64,000 nt of DNA from Georgenia soli (GTDB taxonomy: Bacteria > Actinomycetota > Actinomycetes > Actinomycetales > Actinomycetaceae), in NCBI RefSeq assembly GCF_002563695.1, contig NZ_PDJI01000004.1, positions 372,001 to 436,000 of the forward strand. The letters are read 5' to 3'. The notes beneath the pieces are model-generated. The model had not been told where the DNA came from. It saw only the letters and a list, made by a program, of their open reading frames with translations, and ran no database searches. Positions 1 through 8,362 of the stretch are shown here, in pieces. Numbering within the stretch: the first letter of the stretch is position 1; each line of letters begins with the position of its first letter. Position numbers and translations under genes: made by a program.

Positions 1-399
1 GTCAGCGCCGACGACGACCACGAGGTCGTAGTCGTCGGCCAGCCCGTTCTCGACGATGAGCGGGACGTCGTGGACGACGACGGCGTCGTCGGGCGCCCGC
101 TCCTGGCGTCGTCGGCTCTCCGCGGCGACCAGCGGGTGCGTGATGGCCCCGAGGCGCTCCAGGGCGGCCGGGTCGGCGAAGACCCGCGCGGCCAGGGCGG
201 CGCGGTCGAGGGACCCGTCGGGCGCCAGCACCTCCGTGCCGAACTCCGCGACGACGGCGGCCAGCCCGTCGCTGCCCGGCGCCACGACCTCGCGGGCGAT
301 CCGGTCGGCGTCGATCACCACCGCGCCGAGGCGCGCGAGCTCAGTGGACACGGTCGACTTGCCGGAGCCGATGCCCCCGGTGAGGCCGACGGTGAGCAT
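1..399 (-). CDS. coaE: Dephospho-CoA kinase, N-terminal part (3' end beyond window)
   Basis: Catalyses the last step of coenzyme A synthesis, ATP-dependent 3'-phosphorylation of dephospho-CoA, in the cytosol. The visible 133 residues begin [16 protein letters not shown], which is the P-loop of the family, followed by a DADxIARE segment and a [12 protein letters not shown] stretch, both typical of CoaE. The ATG at 397-399 is chosen because it sits directly before the P-loop strand. A GTG a few bases upstream is in another frame and meets a stop at once. The C-terminal lid and the stop codon lie beyond position 1. Divergent from the OsmC-like gene at 551. Family assignment is secure; only the completeness of the gene is unknown. 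Confidence 0.93.
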   Translation of the reverse strand, partial: MLTVGLTGGIGSGKSTVSTELARLGAVVIDADRIAREVVAPGSDGLAAVVAEFGTEVLAPDGSLDRAALAARVFADPAALERLGAITHPLVAAESRRRQERAPDDAVVVHDVPLIVENGLADDYDLVVVVGAD

Positions 400-550
400 C
401 AGCCGGCGTCCACGGGGACGAGGCCGGGCGGGCGGAGCTGGGTCACGGGTCGAGCGTACTGGGCGTGGCCAACCTGCAGCGGTCACGGCAGGATGGCAGG
501 GCAAGGACAAAACGGTCGCGCCCACGGGCGCGAGAAGACAGGAGCGCACG

Positions 551-982
551 ATGCCGAACCCCCTCACGAGCAAGGCCACCAACACCTGGAAGGGCAACCT
601 CTTCCAGGGGTCCGGCACCACCAGCCTGGAGAGCTCGGGCCTCGCCACGTTCGACGTGGACTGGAAGGCGCGCACCGAGGAGCACGGCGGCAGGACGAAC
701 CCCGAGGAGCTCATCGCGGCCGCCCACTCGAGCTGCTTCTCGATGGCCTTCTCGAACGAGCTCGACTCCAACGGCACCCCGCCCACCGAGCTGCGGACGA
801 CCGCCGAGGTGACCTTCGTGGCCGGCGAGGGCATCACGGGCATCAAGCTCACCTGCGAGGCGCAGGTCGAGGGCATCTCCGAGGCGGACTTCCAGCGGAT
901 CGCCGACGCCGCCAAGACCGGCTGCCCGGTGAGCCAGGCGCTGAAGGCCACCCCGATCGAGCTCACCGCGAAGCTCGTCTGA
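551..982 (+). CDS. OsmC/Ohr-family peroxiredoxin
   Basis: A 143-residue protein of the OsmC family, thiol-dependent peroxidases that reduce organic hydroperoxides. The two redox cysteines are visible: C62 in [12 protein letters not shown] and C125 in [10 protein letters not shown], with the preceding [10 protein letters not shown] segment typical of the family. The length equals that of normal OsmC proteins. The ATG at 551 follows a GGAG ribosome-binding site (541-544) at good spacing; an in-frame reading from position 56 exists but shows no protein-like N-terminal homology. It stands alone between coaE and rpsA and is followed by a strong hairpin. The physiological substrate (organic peroxide versus general stress role) cannot be told from sequence. 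Confidence 0.9.
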   Translation: MPNPLTSKATNTWKGNLFQGSGTTSLESSGLATFDVDWKARTEEHGGRTNPEELIAAAHSSCFSMAFSNELDSNGTPPTELRTTAEVTFVAGEGITGIKLTCEAQVEGISEADFQRIADAAKTGCPVSQALKATPIELTAKLV

Positions 983-999
983 CAGGTCCCCGGGCGTAC

Positions 1000-1041
1000 G
1001 ACGAGGCCCGTCGCTCCCCTCGGGGAACGACGGGCCTCGTC
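1000..1041. terminator. Bidirectional hairpin terminator between osmC-like gene and rpsA
   Basis: A perfect 14-bp stem: left arm 1000-1013 and right arm 1028-1041, with a 14-nt loop. It lies between the convergent ends of the OsmC-like gene (stop at 982) and rpsA (stop at 1093). No long T run follows, as is common in high-GC actinobacteria. Confidence 0.75.
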
Positions 1042-1092
1042 GTCGGTCAGGGTCGTGGTGACCCGGCCCTGCCGCCTGCGGCGGCGCGGGAC

Positions 1093-2571
1093 TCAGTGAC
1101 CGGTGAGCTTCTCACGCAGCGCGGCGAGCGCCTCGTCCGAGGCCAGGGTGCCCTGCGCCTCGGCCGGGGCCGTCGAGCTGTACGTGGTCGGGCCGGCGGT
1201 GCTGCTGCTGGCGCTCGTCGACACGGAAGCCTCGGTGTCGGCCTCCATGGCGGCCGCGACCTGCTTCTTGTGGGCCTCCCAGCGGGCGTGCGCCTGGGCG
1301 TACTCGTTCTCCCAGGCCTCGCGCTGGGCCTCGTAACCCTCGAGCCACTCGTTGGTCTCCGGGTCGAAGCCCTCGGGGTACTTGTAGTTGCCCTGCTCGT
1401 CGTACTCCGCGGCCATGCCGTACATCGACGGGTCGAAGTCGTCGCTGGTCGGGTCGACGCCCTCGTTGGCCTGCTTGAGGGACAGCGAGATGCGGCGGCG
1501 GTCCAGGTCGATGTCGATGACCTTGACGAAGACCTCGTCGCCGACCTTGGCCACCTGCTCCGGCACCTCGACGTGGCGCTGGGCCAGCTCGGAGATGTGG
1601 ACCAGGCCCTCGATCCCGTCCTCGACGCGCACGAACGCACCGAAGGGGACGAGCTTGGTGACCTTGCCCGGCACGACCTGCCCGATGGCGTGGGTGCGGG
1701 CGAAGGCCTGCCACGGGTCCTCCTGCGTCGCCTTGAGCGACAGGGAGACACGCTCGCGGTCCATGTCGACGTCGAGAACCTCGACGGTGACCTCCTGGCC
1801 GACCTCCACGATCTCGTTCGGGTGGTCGATGTGCTTCCAGGACAGCTCGGAGACGTGCACGAGCCCGTCCACGCCGCCCAGGTCCACGAACGCACCGAAG
1901 TTGACGATGGAGGAGACCACACCGTGGCGGACCTGGCCCTTCTGCAGGGTCTGCAGGAAGTGCGAGCGGACCTCGGACTGGGTCTGCTCGAGCCAGGCGC
2001 GGCGGGAGAGCACCACGTTGTTGCGGTTCTTGTCGAGCTCGATGATCTTGGCCTCGAGCTCCTTGCCCACGTAGGGCTGGAGGTCGCGGACGCGACGCAT
2101 CTCCACGAGGGAGGCGGGGAGGAAGCCGCGCAGACCGATGTCGAGGATCAGGCCGCCCTTGACGACCTCGATGACGGTGCCGGTGACGACGCCGTCCTCC
2201 TCCTTGATCTTCTCGATCGTGCTCCAGGCGCGCTCGTACTGGGCGCGCTTCTTGGACAGGAGCAGGCGGCCCTCCTTGTCCTCCTTCTGGAGGACGAGCG
2301 CCTCGATCTTGTCTCCGACGGAGACGACCTCCTCGGGGTCCACATCATGCTTGATGGAGAGCTCGCGGGAGAGGATGACGCCCTCGGTCTTGTAACCGAT
2401 GTCGAGGAGGACCTCGTCCCGGTCGACCTTGACGATGGTGCCCTCGACGATGTCCCCGTCGTTGAAGTACTTGATGGTCGCGTCAATCGCGGCGAGGAAG
2501 TCTTCCTCGGAACCGATGTCGTTGACAGCAACCTGGGGGGACGTCGGCTGCGTGGGCGTAGTGGTGGTCAT
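1093..2571 (-). CDS. rpsA: 30S ribosomal protein S1
   Basis: A 492-residue RNA-binding ribosomal protein that helps mRNA docking on the 30S subunit. Four S1 (OB-fold) repeats are readable in order at roughly residues 33-105, 120-190, 205-280 and 290-365, the last two with the classic NFGAFVDLGGVDGLVH and PFGAFVRVEDGIEGLVH cores. The C-terminal ~110 residues are acidic and Ser/Ala-rich, as in other actinobacterial S1 proteins. This four-domain form is shorter than the six-domain E. coli S1. The ATG at 2569-2571 begins MTTTTPTQPTSPQ. Monocistronic, divergent from the methyltransferase at 2795, with a 223-bp shared upstream region. Its stop faces the hairpin at 1000-1041. Confidence 0.97.
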   Translation of the reverse strand: MTTTTPTQPTSPQVAVNDIGSEEDFLAAIDATIKYFNDGDIVEGTIVKVDRDEVLLDIGYKTEGVILSRELSIKHDVDPEEVVSVGDKIEALVLQKEDKEGRLLLSKKRAQYERAWSTIEKIKEEDGVVTGTVIEVVKGGLILDIGLRGFLPASLVEMRRVRDLQPYVGKELEAKIIELDKNRNNVVLSRRAWLEQTQSEVRSHFLQTLQKGQVRHGVVSSIVNFGAFVDLGGVDGLVHVSELSWKHIDHPNEIVEVGQEVTVEVLDVDMDRERVSLSLKATQEDPWQAFARTHAIGQVVPGKVTKLVPFGAFVRVEDGIEGLVHISELAQRHVEVPEQVAKVGDEVFVKVIDIDLDRRRISLSLKQANEGVDPTSDDFDPSMYGMAAEYDEQGNYKYPEGFDPETNEWLEGYEAQREAWENEYAQAHARWEAHKKQVAAAMEADTEASVSTSASSSTAGPTTYSSTAPAEAQGTLASDEALAALREKLTGH

Positions 2572-2646
2572 TGAGAGGTGGACTCCGATGCGGACAGGAA
2601 ACTAGTGCGGACAGGTTTGTTCTGGATGTTTCGACGCAGGAGCAGC

Positions 2647-2680
2647 CGTATAGGCACAACTGCACCAAGGGTTGATCCTA
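2647..2680 (-). promoter_or_regulatory. Candidate rpsA promoter region
   Basis: Two -10-like hexamers precede rpsA on the minus strand: TATACG at 2652-2647 and TAGGAT at 2680-2675. Either would give a 5' leader of roughly 65-100 nt. No convincing -35 is seen, so this is only a candidate. The rest of 2572-2794 shows nothing further that I recognise. Confidence 0.3.
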
Positions 2681-2794
2681 CCGACGCCACGCTCGGCGCG
2701 GCAACCACCGCCGCCCCCTGGGGACGCCCCCGCCCGGTGACCTGACTCACGCCGGCGGTGTCCCCCGCCCGGCCGCGTCCCGCACACTGGGGGC

Positions 2795-3613
2795 ATGTCC
2801 GCCCAGAGCACGCCCGCCCGAGCAGGGTACGAGCCGGTCGACGGCGACTCCGCCGCCCGCGCGAACGCCACCTGGTGGAGCGAGGAGTCCGCCGCCTACC
2901 TCGCCGAGCACGGCACGTTCCTCGGACCGGCCGACTTCTGCTGGTGCCCCGAGGGCCTGCGGGAGTCCGACGCCCACCTGCTCGGGCCGGTCGAGGAGCT
3001 GCGCGGGGCGCGGGTGCTCGAGGTCGGCGCCGGCGCCGCGCAGTGCTCCCGGTGGCTCGTCGCGCAGGGGGTCGACGCCGTCGCCACGGACGTGGCGGCC
3101 GGCATGCTCCAGCGGGCCCGCGAGCTCGACGTCGCGACCGGCGTCACCGTCCCGACGCTCCTCGCCGACGCGCGGGCACTGCCCTTCCCGGACGCGTCCT
3201 TCGACGTCGTCTTCACCGCGTTCGGCGCGCTGCCGTTCGTGCCGGACGCCGCGCGCGTCCACGCCGAGGCGGCGCGGGTGCTGCGACCGGGCGGGCGCTG
3301 GGTCTTCTCCGTCACCCACCCGGTGCGGTGGGCGTTCCCGGACGACCCGACGGCGCACGGGCTCACCGTCACCCGCTCGTACTTCGACCGCACCCCCTAC
3401 GTCGAGCTGGACGCCGCCGGGACCCCTCTCTACGCCGAGTACCACCGCACCGTCGGCGACCACGTCCGGGACGTCGTCGCCGCCGGTCTCGTGGTCGAGG
3501 ACCTGGTCGAGCCGGAGTGGCCCGACGGTAACCACAACGTCTGGGGCGGGTGGGGGCCGGAGCGCGGCGCGCTCCTGCCGGGGACGGCGATCTTCGTGAC
3601 CAGGCGCCCGTAG
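2795..3613 (+). CDS. SAM-dependent class I methyltransferase
   Basis: A 272-residue cytosolic methyltransferase of the UbiE/Methyltransf_11 type. Motif I is VLEVGAGAAQCSRWLV (residues 74-89), with the acidic ribose ligand D99 in VATDV and a later DVVFTAFGALPFV strand (motif IV). A conserved actinobacterial N-terminal region with ATWW and EHGTFLG precedes the fold. The ATG at 2795 follows a GGGGG purine run. Its substrate is unknown. It converges on polA with only 22 bp between the stops (3613 and 3636). In many actinobacteria a methyltransferase of this kind lies beside polA, so the position looks ancestral rather than acquired. Confidence 0.82.
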   Translation: MSAQSTPARAGYEPVDGDSAARANATWWSEESAAYLAEHGTFLGPADFCWCPEGLRESDAHLLGPVEELRGARVLEVGAGAAQCSRWLVAQGVDAVATDVAAGMLQRARELDVATGVTVPTLLADARALPFPDASFDVVFTAFGALPFVPDAARVHAEAARVLRPGGRWVFSVTHPVRWAFPDDPTAHGLTVTRSYFDRTPYVELDAAGTPLYAEYHRTVGDHVRDVVAAGLVVEDLVEPEWPDGNHNVWGGWGPERGALLPGTAIFVTRRP

Positions 3614-3635
3614 GGGCGGGTGCCCGCACGGCCTC

Positions 3636-6317
3636 TCAGTGGGCGGCGTCGCGCCAGGACCGGCCGGTGCCCACGGAGACGTCCAGCGGCACGGACAGCT
3701 CGGCCGCGCCGGACATCTCGCGCCGCACCAGGGCCTCCACGTCCTCCGCCTCCCCCGGCGCCACCTCGAGCACGAGCTCGTCGTGGACCTGCAGCAGCAG
3801 GCGGGAGCGCAGCCCGGCGCTCTCGAGCCCGCGCCTGGTGCCCACCATGGCGACCTTGATGATGTCCGCCGCCGACCCCTGGATCGGGGCGTTGAGCGCC
3901 ATCCGCTCCGCCATGTCGCGGCGCTGGCGGTTGTCGCTGGTCAGGTCCGGCAGGTAGCGGCGCCGGCCCATGATCGTCTCGGTGTAGCCGGTCTTGCGCG
4001 CCTGGTCCACGACGCCGGTGAGGTAGTCCCGCACGCCGCCGAACCGCTCGAAGTACCCCTCCATGAGCGTGCGAGCCTCGGAGACCTCGATGCGCAGCTG
4101 CTTCGACAGGCCGAAGGCGCTCAGGCCGTAGGCCAGGCCGTAGCTCATCGCCTTGATCTTGCTGCGCTGGGCGGAGGTCACCTGGTCGGTCGGGACGTCG
4201 AAGACGCGGCTGCCGACGAAGGAGTGGAGGTCCTCACCGGAGTTGAACGCGTCGATGAGCCCCTCGTCCCCGGAGAGGTGCGCCATGATGCGCATCTCGA
4301 TCTGGGAGTAGTCGGCCGTGAGGAGCTGCTCGTACCCCTCCCCGACCACGAAGCCCTCGCGGATGCGCAGCCCGTCCTCCGTGCGCACGGGGATGTTCTG
4401 CAGGTTGGGGTCGGTCGAGCTCAGCCGGCCGGTGGCGGCGATCGTCTGGTGGAAGGTGGTGTGGATGCGCCCGTCGTCCGAGATCGAGCGCAGCAGCCCC
4501 TCGGCCGTCTGCCGCAGCCGGATCTGGTCGCGGTGGGCGAGCAGGTGCTCGAGGAACGGGTGCTCCGTCTTCGCGTACAGGTCCGCCAGCGCGTCGGCGT
4601 CGGTGGTGTAGCCGGTCTTCGTCTTCTTCGTCCTGGGCATCTCCAGCTCGGTGAACAGCAGCTCCTGGAGCTGCTTCGGGCTGGAGAGGTTGACCTCGTG
4701 GCCGATGGTCTCGAACGCCATCTCGGCGGCGCGCTCCACCTCACGGTCGAAGTCGGCACGCAGCGACTCGAGGTTCTCGGCGTCGGCGCTGATACCGACG
4801 CGTTCCATCTCCTGCAGCACCTGCTGCACGGGCAGCTCGAGGTCGCTGAGGAGCTGGGCGGCGCCCCGGTCGGCCAGCTCGGCGCCGAGCGCCCCCGCGA
4901 GCTCGACGACGGCGCCCGCGCGGACGCCGGCGGGCCGGTCCGCGTTCCCGCCGTCCAGCGCCAGCATCCCCTGGCCGTCGCCGGCCTCGTCCAGGTCCAG
5001 CTCGCGGCGCAGGTACCGCACGGTCAGGTCCGCGAGGGCGTAGCGGCGCTGGTCCGGGTGGGTGAGATAGCCGGCCAGCGCGGTGTCGAAGGTGACGCCG
5101 GCGAGGGTGAGGCCACGCCCGCCCAGGGCGTGCCAGGCCCGCTTCGCCTCGTGGACCGCCTTGGGCCGGGCCGGGTCGGCGAGCCACGCCGCCAGCACGG
5201 ACTCCTCCTCGGGCGGCAGCTCGGAGAGGTCGACGGAGACGGCGTTCCCGCCGTCGTCCGCGACCGCCAGCGACCACGCGTCACCGGAGCCCTGGGAGTA
5301 GGTGCCGGTGACGTCGAGCCCGAGGAGCTGGTCGCGACGCTCGGCCAGCCACGGCCCGAGCCCGCCGGCGAGGTCCTGCACGGCCACGACGTCGATCTCG
5401 AGCGTCTCCGCAGGCGCGGCCTCGTCCTTGTCCGGGAACGTGGCGAAGAGCCGCTCGCGCAGGACGTCGAACTCCAGCGTGTCGAAGAGCTGGTGGACCG
5501 CCTCACGGTCGAACGGGCGGCGGGCGAGGTCGTCGACGCCGAGGGGCAGCTCGACGTCGGTGACGAGCCCGTTCAGGCGCCGGTTGACGATCACCTGATC
5601 GAGGTGGTCGCGCAGGTTCTGGCCGGCCTTGCCGCCGATCTCGCCGGCCCGGCCGATGACGTTGTCCAGGCCGTCGTAGAGGTTCACCCACTTGGCGGCC
5701 GTCTTGGGGCCCACGCCGGGCACGCCGGGCAGGTTGTCGCTCGTCTCCCCCACCAGCGCGGCCAGGTCGGGGTACCGCTCGGGCGGGACGCCGTACTTCT
5801 CCGCGACGGCGTCCGGCGTCATCCGGGTGAGGGTGGAGACACCTCGGACCGGGTACAGCACGGTGACGTCCTCGCGGACGAGCTGGAAAGTGTCGCGGTC
5901 CCCGGAGATGACCAGGACCTCCATGCCGGCGCCGGCACCGGCGGTGGCGAGCGTCGCGAGGACGTCGTCGGCCTCGAAGCCGGGCTTCTCCAGGACGGCG
6001 ACGTTCATGGCGTCCATGACCTCGCGGATGAGGGGCACCTGGCCGCGGAACGGCTCCGGGGCGGCGTCCCGGTTGCCCTTGTACTCGGCGTACTCCTGGG
6101 TGCGGAACGTCGGCTCGGACAGGTCGAACGCCACGGCGAGATGGGTGGGCCGCTCCTCGTCGAGCAGCTTGATGAGCATCGACAGGAACCCGTAGACCGC
6201 GTTGGTGTGCTGACCCGTGGAGGTGGAGAAGTTCTCCACCGGCAGGGCGTAGAAGGCACGGAAGGCCATCGAGTGGCCGTCGACGAGCAGGAGGCGCGGG
6301 CGCTGGGTGTCTGTCAC
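3636..6317 (-). CDS. polA: DNA polymerase I
   Basis: An 893-residue DNA repair and Okazaki-fragment polymerase. The 5'-3' exonuclease domain covers about residues 1-300 (LLLVDGHSMAFRAFYALP, then VISGDRDTFQLV). A middle exonuclease-like domain looks degenerate, as usual in actinobacteria, and the polymerase domain follows. Motif A is LLTADYSQIEMRIMAHLSGD, motif B contains QRSKIKAMSYGLAYGLSAFG, and motif C is VHDE at residues 844-847. The GTG at 6315-6317 is chosen because it gives VTDTQRPRLLLVDGHS, the normal N-terminus; an open reading frame runs further upstream but covers the divergent thioesterase. A TAGGGT box 7 nt before the GTG suggests a leaderless mRNA. It shares a 19-bp intergenic space with the thioesterase. 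Confidence 0.96.
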   Translation of the reverse strand: MTDTQRPRLLLVDGHSMAFRAFYALPVENFSTSTGQHTNAVYGFLSMLIKLLDEERPTHLAVAFDLSEPTFRTQEYAEYKGNRDAAPEPFRGQVPLIREVMDAMNVAVLEKPGFEADDVLATLATAGAGAGMEVLVISGDRDTFQLVREDVTVLYPVRGVSTLTRMTPDAVAEKYGVPPERYPDLAALVGETSDNLPGVPGVGPKTAAKWVNLYDGLDNVIGRAGEIGGKAGQNLRDHLDQVIVNRRLNGLVTDVELPLGVDDLARRPFDREAVHQLFDTLEFDVLRERLFATFPDKDEAAPAETLEIDVVAVQDLAGGLGPWLAERRDQLLGLDVTGTYSQGSGDAWSLAVADDGGNAVSVDLSELPPEEESVLAAWLADPARPKAVHEAKRAWHALGGRGLTLAGVTFDTALAGYLTHPDQRRYALADLTVRYLRRELDLDEAGDGQGMLALDGGNADRPAGVRAGAVVELAGALGAELADRGAAQLLSDLELPVQQVLQEMERVGISADAENLESLRADFDREVERAAEMAFETIGHEVNLSSPKQLQELLFTELEMPRTKKTKTGYTTDADALADLYAKTEHPFLEHLLAHRDQIRLRQTAEGLLRSISDDGRIHTTFHQTIAATGRLSSTDPNLQNIPVRTEDGLRIREGFVVGEGYEQLLTADYSQIEMRIMAHLSGDEGLIDAFNSGEDLHSFVGSRVFDVPTDQVTSAQRSKIKAMSYGLAYGLSAFGLSKQLRIEVSEARTLMEGYFERFGGVRDYLTGVVDQARKTGYTETIMGRRRYLPDLTSDNRQRRDMAERMALNAPIQGSAADIIKVAMVGTRRGLESAGLRSRLLLQVHDELVLEVAPGEAEDVEALVRREMSGAAELSVPLDVSVGTGRSWRDAAH

Positions 6318-6324
6318 GGGTGCA

Positions 6325-6330
6325 ACCCTA
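6325..6330 (-). promoter_or_regulatory. -10 box of leaderless polA promoter
   Basis: TAGGGT on the minus strand followed by 7 nt and the GTG start of polA. The spacing fits transcription starting at the start codon. No clear -35 element. Confidence 0.45.
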
Positions 6331-6336
6331 GGCTCC

Positions 6337-6768
6337 ATGACTGACAGCGACGACCTCCTCCCCGCCCTCCTGGCGAGCTTCGCCGGCACCCTCGTCGAAC
6401 GGCTCGGCATCGAGCTGGTCGTCGCCGAGCCGGAGCGTGTGGTGGCACGGATGCCGGTGGCCGGCAACACCCAGCCCCACGGGCTGCTGCACGGCGGGGC
6501 GACCGCGGCGCTCGCCGAGACCGTCGGCTCAGTCGCCGCCACCATCCACGCCGGGACGGGGCGGACCGCCGTCGGGACGGAGCTGAGCGCGACCCACCAC
6601 CGCTCCGCGCGGGAGGGGCACGTCACCGCCACGGCCACGCCCCTCCACCTCGGCCGGCGCACCGCCACCTACGACGTCGCGGTGCTCGACGACGACGGCC
6701 GGCGGGTCTGCACCGCGAGGCTCAGCTGCATGATCCTCGGCGAGCCCGGCGGGCCGGCGCAGTCATGA
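6337..6768 (+). CDS. PaaI-type hotdog-fold thioesterase
   Basis: A 143-residue acyl-CoA thioesterase of the hotdog superfamily. The signature NTQPHGLLHGGATAALAET spans residues 44-62, with the catalytic carboxylate E61 and the HGG turn clearly present. The protein has the usual family length. Enzymes of this class hydrolyse phenylacetyl-, hydroxybenzoyl- or other CoA esters; the true substrate cannot be inferred here. The ATG at 6337 gives MTDSDDLLPALLASFAG; a GTG at 6307 in frame would add ten residues of no family resemblance and would overlap polA. Divergent from polA; this pairing is common in actinobacteria. Confidence 0.85.
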   Translation: MTDSDDLLPALLASFAGTLVERLGIELVVAEPERVVARMPVAGNTQPHGLLHGGATAALAETVGSVAATIHAGTGRTAVGTELSATHHRSAREGHVTATATPLHLGRRTATYDVAVLDDDGRRVCTARLSCMILGEPGGPAQS

Positions 6769-6796
6769 CGAGACCTCAGGCCGGACCGCAGAAGTC

Positions 6797-6848
6797 GTGT
6801 GGCACGTATGACGAACGCCACACCGGGGGTCCGCTTCTCCCCTAGGCT
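6797..6848 (+). promoter_or_regulatory. liv operon upstream region: inverted repeat and candidate -10
   Basis: A 7-bp inverted repeat (6797-6803 with 6817-6823, GTGTGGC/GCCACAC) is followed by a TAGGCT hexamer at 6843-6848. The hexamer would place transcription start near 6855, leaving a ~55-nt leader with a GGACGGAG Shine-Dalgarno before livH. The repeat may be an operator or the end hairpin of the thioesterase gene; I cannot tell which. Confidence 0.3.
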
Positions 6849-6909
6849 TCCCTCACCCGGGGCCACCTGACGGTCGCGGGCCAGGTCGGCCGACAGGACG
6901 GAGACCCCG

Positions 6910-8349
6910 GTGACATCGGGTCATCCCCGCGCTCCGCGACGCGCACTCCTCCCGGCCGTCGTCGCGCTCCTTGGCGCCCTGCTGCTCGTCCTGCCCCTGT
7001 GGTCCACGCCAGGCGCGGCCGCGGCGTCCGCGGCGTGCGTCGCCGACGCGAGCACCGGCTGCATCGGCGGCACCATCCGCAGCGCCGCGGGTCAGCCCGC
7101 GGCCGGCGTCGTCCTGAAGGTGGAGGGCCAGGGGCAGTCGGTCGAGGCGAGGACGGACGACACCGGCCGGTGGAGCGCCGCGGTGACCGCCGCCGGCGAG
7201 TACACCGTCACCCTCGACGAGGGGACGCTGCCCGCCGGCGAGACGCTGCGCGACCCGGGCGCCAACCCCCGCACCGTCACCGTGGAGCTCGGCGGCACCA
7301 CAGGGGCGCTGTTCCCGCTCGGCGCTCCGGTGGCGGGCGGCGCGGGCGGCGCCCCCACGTCCGAGGCACCGACCACGGACGACGGCGGAGCTGCGGTCCC
7401 GCCCGACGGCCAGGGCGGCGACGAGGCCGACGTGGCACCGGAGAGCGCGGCGGCCGGGAGCGGCGGCGCCGGCGGCCGGTTCGTCCAGCTCGTCGCCTCC
7501 GGCCTCATCTTCGGCCTGCTCCTGGCGCTCGCGTCCGTCGGACTCTCGCTGCTGTACGGCACGACGGGGCTGAGCAACTTCGCCCACGGGGAGCAGGTGA
7601 CGCTCGGGGCGCTGCTGGCGTACTTCTTCGTGCAGGTGCAGGGCCTGCCGCTGCCGGTGGCCGGTGCGCTGGCCGTGCTGGGCGGCCTGCTCTCCGGCTA
7701 CCTGCAGGACCGTGGCATCTGGGGGCCGCTGCGGCGCAAGGGCATCGGCCTGGTCCAGCAGATCATCGTCACGATCGGCCTCTCGCTGAGCCTGCAGTAC
7801 ACGTTCAACCTGCTCGCCGGCGGCGGGAGCCTGCGCATCGTCACCTCCAGCCCCGGCATCGTCCAGATCGGCCCGGTTCGCCTGACCGAGCAGTCGGCCG
7901 TCTCGGTGGTCATCGCCGTGCTCGTGCTCGCCGGCGTCGGCTACTTCCTCACCGGTACCCGCATCGGGCGCGCCACCCGCGCCGTCGCCGACAACGCCGC
8001 CCTCGCCGCGGCCTCCGGGATCGCGGTCGACCGCATCGTGCGCCTCGTGTGGACCGTGGGCGCCGGGCTGGCGGCCCTCGGCGGCGTGCTGCTCGGCCTC
8101 TACCTCAACGCCACCCGGTGGAACATGGGCACCGCGCTGCTGCTGCTGATGTTCGCCGCCGTCACCCTCGGCGGCCTGGGCACCGCCTTCGGGGCGCTGG
8201 CGGGCTCGCTGGTCATCGGCCTCGTCGTCGAGCTCTCGACGCTGCTCATCCCCAGCGACATGCGCTACGCCGCGGCGCTGCTCATCCTCATCCTCGTCCT
8301 GCTGCTGCGGCCCCAGGGCATCCTCGGCCGCGCCGAACGCATCGGTTGA
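6910..8349 (+). CDS. livH: Branched-chain amino acid ABC transporter permease LivH with exported N-terminal domain
   Basis: A 479-residue inner-membrane permease of the HAAT (Liv) importer family. Unlike E. coli LivH (about 308 residues) it has a long N-terminal extension. Residues 1-39 look like a signal peptide with a hydrophobic core and an AAA cleavage region. Residues ~50-135 resemble a CarboxypepD_reg/Ig-like beta domain (GGTIRSAAGQPAAGVVLKVE, then DDTGRWSAAVTAAGEYTV), with a Cys pair at C43 and C51. A Gly/Ala/Pro-rich linker covers ~137-189. The permease proper starts near residue 190 with LIFGLLLALASVGLSLLYGT and contains the NFAHGE motif. First gene of livHMGF; the GTG at 6910 follows a purine-rich ribosome-binding site. 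Confidence 0.9.
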   Translation: MTSGHPRAPRRALLPAVVALLGALLLVLPLWSTPGAAAASAACVADASTGCIGGTIRSAAGQPAAGVVLKVEGQGQSVEARTDDTGRWSAAVTAAGEYTVTLDEGTLPAGETLRDPGANPRTVTVELGGTTGALFPLGAPVAGGAGGAPTSEAPTTDDGGAAVPPDGQGGDEADVAPESAAAGSGGAGGRFVQLVASGLIFGLLLALASVGLSLLYGTTGLSNFAHGEQVTLGALLAYFFVQVQGLPLPVAGALAVLGGLLSGYLQDRGIWGPLRRKGIGLVQQIIVTIGLSLSLQYTFNLLAGGGSLRIVTSSPGIVQIGPVRLTEQSAVSVVIAVLVLAGVGYFLTGTRIGRATRAVADNAALAAASGIAVDRIVRLVWTVGAGLAALGGVLLGLYLNATRWNMGTALLLLMFAAVTLGGLGTAFGALAGSLVIGLVVELSTLLIPSDMRYAAALLILILVLLLRPQGILGRAERIG

Positions 8350-8362
8350 CCCGGAGGCACCC

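Noticed and set aside
70..2574. An 834-codon open frame on the plus strand
   Set aside because: Runs across coaE, the OsmC-like gene in another frame and opposite rpsA; not protein-like.
6329..6334. Leaderless promoter for the thioesterase gene
   Set aside because: The TAGGCT hexamer is only 2 nt from the ATG, too close to give a start at or before the start codon.
3639..6344. A 901-codon open frame on the plus strand
   Set aside because: Antisense shadow of polA; no motif, no ribosome-binding site, typical biased composition.
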